Assembly: GCF_017599345.1 (NCBI RefSeq)
Contig: NZ_JAGFVL010000035.1
Span: 1 to 64,000 of the forward strand
DNA from: Gracilibacillus suaedae
GTDB lineage: Bacteria; Bacillota; Bacilli; Bacillales; Amphibacillaceae
DNA length: 64,000 nucleotides
Direction: 5' to 3'
Positions within the stretch are counted from its first letter, which is position 1. Every line of letters begins with the position of its first letter. Shown piece after piece: positions 55,532-64,000 of this stretch. The notes under the pieces were generated by a model. That model saw only the letters and a program-made list of their open reading frames with translations. It made no database searches and had not been told where the DNA came from. The translations under genes were made by a program, and so were the position numbers.

Positions 55532-55828
55532 TTATTTTCTATAACCACAATTCGGACATGATTTAAGTGTGTGATCAAATTCATTATTACAATTTGGACA
55601 TTTCTCATTTGTTTTGTAAAGTTGATTCATGAATTTATTTTGCTGTTGTAATTGAAATAATATATTTTCTTGTTTGTCCATAATATGACTTAATGCAAAA
55701 AATATCATTGCTGATAATACCCCACCAATTAAACTAAACAATAAACCAAAGAAAGTTCCATTCATCAATCCTAGTACTATACTAATAATGATTGCCACTA
55801 TACCAGATATAACAAGTGCTAAACTCAT
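55532..55828 (-). CDS. Small membrane protein with C-terminal zinc ribbon
   Basis: 98 aa. Two hydrophobic segments (about 4-22 and 26-47) are followed by a short coiled region and a C-terminal zinc ribbon with CPNC and CPNC pairs (KCPNCNNEFDHTLKSCPNCG). GGGGGTAG precedes the ATG. Function unknown; the ribbon may bind nucleic acid or protein on the cytoplasmic side. Confidence 0.78.
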   Translation of the reverse strand: MSLALVISGIVAIIISIVLGLMNGTFFGLLFSLIGGVLSAMIFFALSHIMDKQENILFQLQQQNKFMNQLYKTNEKCPNCNNEFDHTLKSCPNCGYRK

Positions 55829-55857
55829 AGATTTCTACCCCCTTTTTACCTCTTTCT

Positions 55858-56327
55858 TTAGTTAAGCGCTTTAATCATTATCATAAATTCAGTGGATTTA
55901 TTGGTAAAAGCAATATCCTTAACAAAGCCAAATTTTTCGTGCAAATGAATAGCTCTTTGATTGAATTTGGCTACAGACAGACGAAGTGATGTAATATTAT
56001 TGTTTTCAATACGATGAAGAACAAATGAGAAAAAGAGGAGCCATTTCCTCTACCTGTCAATTCAGGTTTCATACCAATTCCAATATCTACGAATCCTTCT
56101 TGGTACGCTCCGACTTTGAATCCAGCTGGGACTTGTGCAGGCTTGCCAATACAAAAGAATCCAACTAAACCATTGTTTTTATCAACCACAGCATAATATT
56201 CATTCTCCAGCAACTCTTTTATGAAGTCTTCATCAACATTATAGAGATCATATGGAGCATCATACTTCCAAGTTACTGTTTCTTTTGCAAAAGCTTCATC
56301 GATATCTCTTAATGATAAACCTTTCGT
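55858..56327 (-). pseudogene. GNAT acetyltransferase, frameshifted and without a normal start
   Basis: Two frames together give a complete GNAT protein. The first opens KGLSLRDIDEAFAKETVTWK and ends at the acetyl-CoA motif LTGRGNGSS. The second continues SFVLHRIENNNITSLRLSV to HLHEKFGFVKDIAF and MIMIKALN. They are joined by one missing T in a T-run (A-run 56030-56034 on the plus strand). The first codon after GGAGGG is ACG (56325-56327) where ATG is expected. Both lesions suggest an inactive gene, or a base error plus a mutated start. Confidence 0.85.
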
Positions 56328-56599
56328 CTTATGCCCTCCTTCAAGGAGAAAATTAAACGAAAATAAATAATGGCGAAAGATAATCTATTTGGGTTCGGAA
56401 CGATAAAGTTAGCCTATGATCTGTGGAATTTTTGATCCCCACTGATCATTAGCGAAACGTAGCGTCCTTATCCCTAAACATACAGACGTATCGCGCCGTA
56501 ATATAACATATTTATTTGAGCAATATGTTATGTCCTAGCTTATCCCCTGTTCACATTACCATAAAATAAAGGGATTTTACTCTATGTCTAAAGTAATTG

Positions 56600-56902
56600 T
56601 TAATTGGAAAACTGCTTCATGACATTCAATAATTCCTCAATGGTTTCTTGACCCTCACCTTGCTTGATCGCTTCACTGACACAATGTTTGATATGTCGTT
56701 CTGTGACTGAAAACCCTACATTTTTAAGTGCTGATTGAATGGCACTTATTTGAACTAATACATCTACACAATATCGATCATCTTCCACCATTTTTTGTAT
56801 TCCTCGAACCTGACCTTCTATACGCTTTAAGCGGTTAATGACTTTTTGTTTTTCATCATTGGTTCTTGGCTTAATTGGTTGGTCGTGTAAAAATTCATCC
56901 AC
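56600..56902 (-). CDS. csoR: Copper-sensing transcriptional repressor CsoR
   Basis: 100-aa all-helical metal-sensing repressor. Copper ligands Cys45 (DRYCVDVL), His70 and Cys74 (ERHIKHCVSE) match the B. subtilis CsoR numbering. The RLKRIEGQVRGIQKMVEDD core is conserved. The start is GTG with GAGGAAG 7 nt upstream. CsoR normally controls copZA, which is not nearby, so it must act in trans. The His distinguishes it from the sulfur sensor CstR. Confidence 0.9.
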   Translation of the reverse strand: MDEFLHDQPIKPRTNDEKQKVINRLKRIEGQVRGIQKMVEDDRYCVDVLVQISAIQSALKNVGFSVTERHIKHCVSEAIKQGEGQETIEELLNVMKQFSN

Positions 56903-56990
56903 AAAAACACTTCCTCTCTTTGTACTTACGTCATATCCATTATGGGTTGGGTATTTGTATTTTTTGCAAGCGAACTGATAAAGTAAAGCT

Positions 56991-56999
56991 ATTATACCA
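56991..56999 (-). promoter_or_regulatory. Extended -10 of csoR
   Basis: TGG TATAAT on the minus strand (complement of 56991-56999), about 90 bp upstream of the start codon. The -35 is weak (TAACTG, 17 bp). The rest of 56903-57285 shows no gene. Confidence 0.55.
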
Positions 57000-57285
57000 T
57001 ATCAACGAATTATCAGTTATCGTTCAATTACTACGCATTATATAAGTATACTTGGATAATCGCTAATCCCTTAGTTAACCATAGTTGTTCCATAATAGTA
57101 CTTATCTATCTAGCTAATGAGATAGCTTCGGCGGGTTACACAATCTTACTTTTAATAAGCTCCATACAACATTTGCAACACGAGGTTAATATAAGATATT
57201 AGTCGCTGAGATAATCTTATCACAATGAATGAAACCTTTTATACATCCAGGTCGTATCTAAATTAGAGAGGAGCTTGAAAACAAT

Positions 57286-58986
57286 ATGAAGAAGAACCTA
57301 ATACTGCTTGCCTTTGTTTTTTCAATTTTCTTACTACCTCAACAAGTCTTTGCAGTTGATTTTTCCATTACGAACACAGAAATTAATGCATATTTACAGG
57401 AAGATGGTGATGTGCAAGTTAAAGAGCAACACACCTATCAATTTGATAGTGACTTTGATGGAATCACCCGTACACTGATACCGAAAGAACAGACAGAAAT
57501 AAATGACTTTCAAGCATTTGAAAATAACAAATCTTTAGATGTTGAACAAGACGAGAATCTTTATAAAATTTACCGAAATGGTTCAGATCAGAAGATCCAA
57601 ATTGACCTCTCATACACCATTACCAATGGAGTGGAAGTATACACAGACTTGGGGCAATTTTACTGGCCTTTCTTTGACACCAGTAACGAATCCACGTATC
57701 AAAATATGGATATTTTTATCCACCCACCTCAGGCAACTGGAGATGTGCTGACATTGGGGTATGATGAAGCTTATGAGACTTCGAGTATAGCTTCAGATGG
57801 CATTGTGCATTTTGCCATGGGTGAAGTTGAAAGTGGGACAAATGGAGACATCCGTGTAGCTTATGATGCTTCTCTTTTCCCCGCCGCGAATCTTAAAGAA
57901 AACAAGACAATTCGTGAAGATATTCTAGCAGATAAGGCTGAATTAAAGACAAAACAAGTGGCTTATGAGAATAGACAATATCTATTAAGCCATATCTCCC
58001 CTTATATTGTTAGTGGGTTATTTACATATTTAATAGCACTAGTTATGGTGGGATGGAGAAAAAAGAACAGCAGATTAAGGGAAGTAGAACGTAGCTCGAT
58101 CCAATCATTATACTTACCAAATCAAGAGATGAGTTTACCTGCTACTATCCTTTATATGAGAAATATGTATGTGAGTAGTGAATTGGTTTCGGCAGCATTA
58201 TTGGATCTGGTTAGAAAAGGGTATGTTAAACGAGAGGGTGAAAGTAAATTTGTTGTCGTAAGTTCGAACACAGACTTTCATCATGAGAACATATTAATCG
58301 AATGGTTATTCCATAAAATAGGTAAAAATGGCACATTCTCCTTATCAGATCTTGAAGCCTATACAAAGAATAAAGATAATCATTCGACATATCATAGTGA
58401 CTTTGGCAAATGGAGGGAAGCTGTAAAAGCAGAGGTAAAACAGAACCACCTGTTTGAAAAGAAAAAAGGAGTTCGTTGGACAGCAGGTATTGTCAGTCTT
58501 TTAATAATTCCCTTTATTATCATACTAGGTGTACATTCTCTTTTTATGTGGATGATTTTCTCTATCTTTCTAAGTTTCTCCTTATTGCTATTCGCTATAT
58601 TCTACCAACCCAAAACTATTCAAGGGGTTAGGATCAGACAACAATGCAAACAACTCAGCTCCAGTTACGAGAATATCAGTGAAAACGATTGGAATGACTC
58701 GATGAGTGATGAACAAATGCAAACATATATTTATGCAATCGGTACAGGTAATAAGTCGATGCAGAAGAAATTCGAACAACTTAGTCATAACTTGTCCCCA
58801 ACCTCTACAGCTGATAATAATTTGCAAACAAATGACTTAGTGATGTTGATGCTTATTGCAAGTGCGGTGACTAACCAATTTGACAATGCTGATTCGACGG
58901 TGTCCGCTACTACTAGTAATAGTGGAAGTGTTTCTGGCGGTGGAACAGGAGTCGGTGGCGGCGGTGGTGGCTCAGGTGCTTTCTAA
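57286..58986 (+). CDS. DUF2207 family membrane protein
   Basis: 566 aa. Signal peptide 1-23 (ends VFA), then an extracytoplasmic beta-rich DUF2207 domain to about 230. One membrane segment follows (SGLFTYLIALVMVGW), a cytoplasmic winged-helix-like region (SSELVSAALLDLVRKGYVKR) and two more segments near 395-440. The C-terminal tail ends in Gly runs (GGGTGVGGGGGGSGAF), a feature known in this family. Function unknown. A degenerate fragment of the same family lies at 52640-52800. Confidence 0.87.
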   Translation: MKKNLILLAFVFSIFLLPQQVFAVDFSITNTEINAYLQEDGDVQVKEQHTYQFDSDFDGITRTLIPKEQTEINDFQAFENNKSLDVEQDENLYKIYRNGSDQKIQIDLSYTITNGVEVYTDLGQFYWPFFDTSNESTYQNMDIFIHPPQATGDVLTLGYDEAYETSSIASDGIVHFAMGEVESGTNGDIRVAYDASLFPAANLKENKTIREDILADKAELKTKQVAYENRQYLLSHISPYIVSGLFTYLIALVMVGWRKKNSRLREVERSSIQSLYLPNQEMSLPATILYMRNMYVSSELVSAALLDLVRKGYVKREGESKFVVVSSNTDFHHENILIEWLFHKIGKNGTFSLSDLEAYTKNKDNHSTYHSDFGKWREAVKAEVKQNHLFEKKKGVRWTAGIVSLLIIPFIIILGVHSLFMWMIFSIFLSFSLLLFAIFYQPKTIQGVRIRQQCKQLSSSYENISENDWNDSMSDEQMQTYIYAIGTGNKSMQKKFEQLSHNLSPTSTADNNLQTNDLVMLMLIASAVTNQFDNADSTVSATTSNSGSVSGGGTGVGGGGGGSGAF

Positions 58987-59134
58987 TATGGAAAGAAAGC
59001 ATATAACCATTGATATCACAACTTTTGTAAGCAAGTATGTATAGGAAAAGGTGATTTAAAACATATATTTTAAGAAGCAAGAATAGCTATACAGATGGGG
59101 TTGCCATTTTGAAAGCCAGCTAGTGCCAGTCAAC

Positions 59135-59262
59135 CGCTATGGCTGACCGTTTCACTTTCCAAGGGGCCTGCTCTTTTAGCTAACTTTTGCAGGAGTACTC
59201 CTGCAAAAGTGGATGTTCAGATCATGCTAACGCTAAAGGAGTCGAAACGGTCGGCCTTCGCT
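59135..59262 (-). repeat. Structured repeat core, copy F (reversed)
   Basis: Outer stem GGCTGACCGTTTC (59141-59153) / GAAACGGTCGGCC (59243-59255). The inner hairpin is a perfect 28-bp palindrome at 59183-59210 (arms ACTTTTGCAGGAGT). On the minus strand it is framed by CATCC and TAGCTAAAAGAG, then CCTTGGAAAG. Confidence 0.85.
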
Positions 59263-59400
59263 ATCCTTTTTTCTACAACGAATAACAGAAAAAGCATATG
59301 GTTTTATAACCCCTATTAGTATTTCCTATGCCATACCTTACACTTTCACAGGGATAATAACCCAATTACCTGGTCTGACAAATGTTGTAGCACATGGACA

Positions 59401-59531
59401 AAGCGTAGGCCGCCCATTTCCACTCCTGTGGGAATTGTTTGACCTGAAGATCCACTTTTTCGAGCGTTTTTTGCTCGAAAAAGTTAGCTGAAGGACAAAC
59501 TCCACGGAAAGGGAAGTGGGCAGCCGAAGCG
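59401..59531 (+). repeat. Structured repeat core, copy G (forward)
   Basis: Outer stem GGCCGCCCATTTCC (59408-59421) / GGGAAGTGGGCAGCC (59511-59525). Inner hairpin CTTTTTCGAGC (59455-59465) / GCTCGAAAAAG (59473-59483) between GATCCA and TTAGCTGAAGG, then CCACGGAAAG. It pairs with copy F in opposed orientation. The 58987-59804 gap holds no other feature I recognise. Confidence 0.87.
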
Positions 59532-59804
59532 GTGGTCAAGCTGTTCAAGTATTTCATAATGGATGCTAGAGAAAAGTCATAAGGACTGAGCGGGTTTTTG
59601 CTTGTTTAGTTAAAGAAGTAACCATTTAAATGCTAATCTGTTCCAATGCGCTTTGAATATTGTCGGTCAAACCTTATACCTTTTGTCAAAAAGATTAAAG
59701 CCTTCGTATAATTTAGCCGGAATCAGAGAAAATAAAAAGTAAGTATCGTTCAATCTTTGTAACAATACTCATACAAATAACAGAGTCACATGGAGGTGTT
59801 TTAC

Positions 59805-60047
59805 TTGAATCAGCCTTACCGGTGTCCTAAATGTAAAACAAACCGTTCACGTTTTAATGTAATTGAACAAGTTGCTAAACCAGTGAAATTAAACGCAGCT
59901 ACTGGCGAAGTGATCAATAATTACGAGCAGGAACCGTTAGAAGCTTTTCATGTCGCCTACAACGGCCCTACCAGGAGAATACAATGCGGTATATGTGGCT
60001 TAATCGAAGATGAAAACACCTTTATTAAGTATGCGCAAACAACATAA
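59805..60047 (+). CDS. Small zinc-ribbon protein of unknown function
   Basis: 80 aa with two CxxC pairs far apart: [20 protein letters not shown] at the N-terminus and [13 protein letters not shown] at the C-terminus, probably one zinc site. It starts at TTG, 6 nt after GGAGGTG; the upstream in-frame ATG lies within that site. I recognise it as a conserved Bacillaceae hypothetical but not its function. It precedes sspP by 23 bp, so the two may be cotranscribed. Confidence 0.75.
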   Translation: MNQPYRCPKCKTNRSRFNVIEQVAKPVKLNAATGEVINNYEQEPLEAFHVAYNGPTRRIQCGICGLIEDENTFIKYAQTT

Positions 60048-60070
60048 ATAATCATGGAGGATGAATAAAT

Positions 60071-60223
60071 ATGACCAAAAACCGCAAAGGACCGAAACAG
60101 CAAGAACAACCCGATTTACCCAAAAGCGTACAACAGCCCTACGGTGAACCTTTAGCAGGATCGCATAAAGTAAAAAATAAAAACCATTCCCGACAAAAAC
60201 ATGGTGCATCACATGACATGTGA
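60071..60223 (+). CDS. sspP: Small acid-soluble spore protein P
   Basis: 50-aa minor spore protein. The C-terminal half, [19 protein letters not shown] then GASHDM, matches B. subtilis SspP, while the N-terminus is Gln/Lys-rich. It is polar with no Cys. GGAGG is 10 nt before the ATG. It was found by reading the gap; it probably needs a sporulation sigma factor but I cannot place the promoter. Confidence 0.88.
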   Translation: MTKNRKGPKQQEQPDLPKSVQQPYGEPLAGSHKVKNKNHSRQKHGASHDM

Positions 60224-60395
60224 GAAGACTGTTCAATACGAGGTACTGAGGTAGGAGTTATTCTACAATCTGAACCGATCACGAAACAAAAAAATACTGC
60301 ATGTCAATACAGGCTTATTTATCAAAATTTTTACACTAATCTTCAAAAGTCCTGTTTGACTTTCCCACTATGACTAAAACCGCTTTCCATACAAA

Positions 60396-60437
60396 AAATC
60401 GCCTACTCCCATTAGTATTAATGGAAATAGGCGATTT
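60396..60437 (-). terminator. Terminator of the pyr operon (also faces sspP)
   Basis: AAATCGCCTA / TAGGCGATTT with inner CATTA/TAATG pairs. The T-run lies on the minus-strand side. It is 129 bp past the pyrE stop; the rest of 60224-60565 shows no gene. Confidence 0.8.
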
Positions 60438-60565
60438 ACTATTAAATCTACTAAGATGAAAAACGTATATAAACTAACGTTTCATTATATAGCATTTTTC
60501 CACATGATCTCGTCGAACAACATCGAATAAATACATTTCCTGCGGTTTCCCAGGAAATATTAATA

Positions 60566-61189
60566 TTAATTATTTCCTAGTTCATCCCGCCATTGTAATA
60601 AGTCTGTTTTTTCTACATCTGTAATTTCATTATTTTCAACTAATGCTTTAGCTAAAATATCAAAATTAGTAATCGTTGTAAAAGGTATATTAGCTTCTTT
60701 AAATTGTTGATCCGCCTTTTTCAAACCATAACTAAAGATTGCTAACACACTTAAAACTTCAGCACCTGCTTCTCGTAATACAAGTGCACTTTCGATAGAT
60801 GATCCTCCCGTAGATATAAGGTCCTCAATTACGATGACTTTATCTCCTTGTTCTACCTTACCTTCTATCTGATTTTGCTTGCCATGTCCTTTTGGCTTTG
60901 ATCGTACATAAACCATTGGAAGATTTAAATAATCCGCTAGCCATGCAGCATGAGGTATACCTGCTGTGGCACAGCCTGCAATCACATCTGGCTTTTCTGT
61001 TAACTGATCAATTATTTCCGCGAATTGTTTTACGATTTGTTTTCGTACATCTGGATAAGACATCGTTAATCGATTATCACAATAGATGGGAGAATGAATG
61101 CCAGATGTCCATACGAATGATCGATCTGGACGAATTTGAATGGCATCTATCTCATATAGCGCATTGGCAATTTCTTTAGATTTAAGCAT
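60566..61189 (-). CDS. pyrE: Orotate phosphoribosyltransferase
   Basis: Orotate plus PRPP to OMP. It is 207 aa with the PRPP loop VIVIEDLISTGGSSIESA and CATAGIPHAAWLAD. It overlaps pyrF by 8 bp and is the last gene of the pyr operon. Confidence 0.96.
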   Translation of the reverse strand: MLKSKEIANALYEIDAIQIRPDRSFVWTSGIHSPIYCDNRLTMSYPDVRKQIVKQFAEIIDQLTEKPDVIAGCATAGIPHAAWLADYLNLPMVYVRSKPKGHGKQNQIEGKVEQGDKVIVIEDLISTGGSSIESALVLREAGAEVLSVLAIFSYGLKKADQQFKEANIPFTTITNFDILAKALVENNEITDVEKTDLLQWRDELGNN

Positions 61190-61885
61190 TTGCCCACTCC
61201 TCTACTACTCGGCTATAATTAGCTTTTGGATTTTCTGCCTGTGTAATACTTCTTCCTATAACTAAATAATCCGCTCCATTTTGCTTCGCAAGTTGAGGGG
61301 TTGCTACTCGTTTTTGATCATTCTGATTAGACTCAGTCAATCTAATTCCTGGTGTTACGGTTAAGAAGGCATCACCACAGGCTTGTTTAATAATTGGTAC
61401 TTCATGTGCCGAACATACAACACCATCTGCACCACTGTTTTTCGTTAATAATGCTAGTCGTTTAACGGCATCGTCTACTGATTGATTGATATATAATTCC
61501 TCTTTTAATGTTGACTGATCCAGTGATGTCAGAACAGTTACCGCAATTAGTTTAGGAACTTTACCATCCGCTCCAGCTTCAAGCCCTCTTTTGGCTGCTT
61601 TGATCATATCAGAGCCTCCCGAAGCATGGACGTTGACAATATCAACCCCTAAGGTAGCTAAATTAAACATGGCTTTTTCCACCGTTGTCGGAATATCATG
61701 AAGTTTCAAGTCTAAGAAAATCGGATGTTTATGTTCTTTTAGCCAATCAATCATTTCCCTACCTTCACGATAAAATAATTCCATCCCTACTTTTACAGGT
61801 ACTCCATATAAGTCATGCTTCTCGATAAATGCTTTCACATCATCTGCTGTACGAAAATCTAAGGCGAGGAAAAATGGTTGCTTCA

Positions 61886-61886
<1 letters not shown>
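61182..61886 (-). CDS. pyrF: Orotidine 5'-phosphate decarboxylase
   Basis: OMP to UMP. It is a 234-aa TIM barrel with the catalytic DLKLHDIPTTVEKA (D-K-x2-D type) near residue 60, TPGIRL, and YLVIGRSITQA for phosphate binding. It overlaps pyrD by 1 bp. Confidence 0.96.
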
Positions 61887-63548
<1,662 letters not shown>

Positions 63549-63552
<4 letters not shown>

Positions 63553-64000
63553 AGTACAATCGCCTTCCCTTCTACTGCTGGCTTCGCAGTAAATGTTGTC
63601 GAATCAATTACATTCACGATTGCTTCCGCTGTATCTAAGCTAGTTAAACATGGGATACCATGTTCTACTGATTCACGACGAATTCTAAAACCATCAGAAC
63701 GAGGTTTCTTGCCAGAAGTAAGAGTATTAATCACAACTTGAACTTCTCCTTGTTCAATGATGGAGATTACGTTTTTACCTTCTGCTCCTACTTTTCCAAC
63801 CTCTGTTACAGGAATATTTAATTCTCTGATCGTATTTGCTGTACCCTCGGTTGCATAGAGATGAAAACCTAATTCAAAGAATCGTTTCGCTATTTCCGAT
63901 GCTTCTGACTTATCTTTATCAGCTATCGTAATTAGGATGGCACCTTCCATCGGGATTTTTAACCCTGAAGCTGTTAAACCTTTATACAATGCTTTTTCTA
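63549..64000 (-). CDS. carB: Carbamoyl-phosphate synthase large subunit, C-terminal part
   Basis: The last about 150 residues of the large subunit: the junction [11 protein letters not shown], then the MGS-like allosteric domain ([51 protein letters not shown]). The frame is open to the window edge, so the 5' part lies outside. In the pyr operon this would be the pyrimidine-specific copy (pyrAB), with the MGS domain sensing UMP/PRPP in relatives. Confidence 0.95.

Noticed and set aside
56940-56960. GGGTTGGGTATT as a CsoR operator
   Set aside because: It has G-tracts but lacks the symmetric partner of known CsoR sites, so it is not called.
59366-59557. Open frames inside the structured repeats (also at 4096-4614 and 20539-21067)
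   Set aside because: They follow the palindromic repeat sequence, recur in several copies in both directions and lack ribosome sites, so they are not coding.

Overview
The window is a low-GC Firmicute chromosome segment. Gene order, protein sequences, A/G-rich ribosome binding sites and sporulation genes (spoVM, sspP, two GerPA/GerPF-type genes) point to an endospore-forming Bacillaceae. The repeat family and protein divergence suggest a halophilic or alkaliphilic lineage such as Gracilibacillus or Oceanobacillus relatives. That placement is inference. No rRNA, tRNA or CRISPR array was seen.

From 1 to about 39.2 kb the window follows the conserved Bacillus housekeeping block, almost all on the minus strand. 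In transcription order the 5' part is yloC-remA-gmk-rpoZ-coaBC-priA-fmt-rsmB-prpC-prkC-rsgA-rpe-thiN-spoVM, with rpmB on the plus strand. The next groups are yloU(asp23)-fakA, recG, fapR-plsX-fabD-fabG-acpP, rnc, smc-ftsY-ylxM(ffh partner)-ffh and rpsP-khpA. Last come ylqD-rimM-trmD, then rplS, lepB and rbgA. rqcH lies divergently on the plus strand. Compared with the B. subtilis order as I recall it, def (between priA and fmt), rlmN (between rsmB and prpC) and sdaAB/sdaAA (between fakA and recG) are absent. A repeat pair fills the sda position and another splits khpA from ylqD. An IS256-family element with intact 8-bp target duplications sits between smc and rnc, inside a terminator hairpin.

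From 39.2 to 60.5 kb, between rqcH and the pyr operon, is a variable region. It holds a polysaccharide deacetylase, a divergent citA/citR pair, a TetR regulator with a dehydrogenase sharing a palindromic operator, a manganese catalase and two GerP-type spore proteins. It continues with a YitT membrane protein, a Na+/Ca2+ exchanger, a Fur-box siderophore uptake operon with a FhuF-type reductase, a DUF3892 protein and a T-box-controlled MFS transporter. The remainder is a VOC protein, a zinc-ribbon membrane protein, a frameshifted acetyltransferase, csoR, a DUF2207 protein, a small zinc-ribbon protein and sspP. The end of the window (60.5-64 kb) is the 3' part of the pyrimidine operon, carB-pyrK-pyrD-pyrF-pyrE.

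The most unusual content is a family of intergenic repeats (about 130 bp core, seven copies). Two nested stems differ in sequence between copies but stay complementary, around conserved single-stranded blocks. Three loci carry two cores in opposed orientation. Two of these lie inside larger units of about 550-590 bp with shared terminal inverted repeats.
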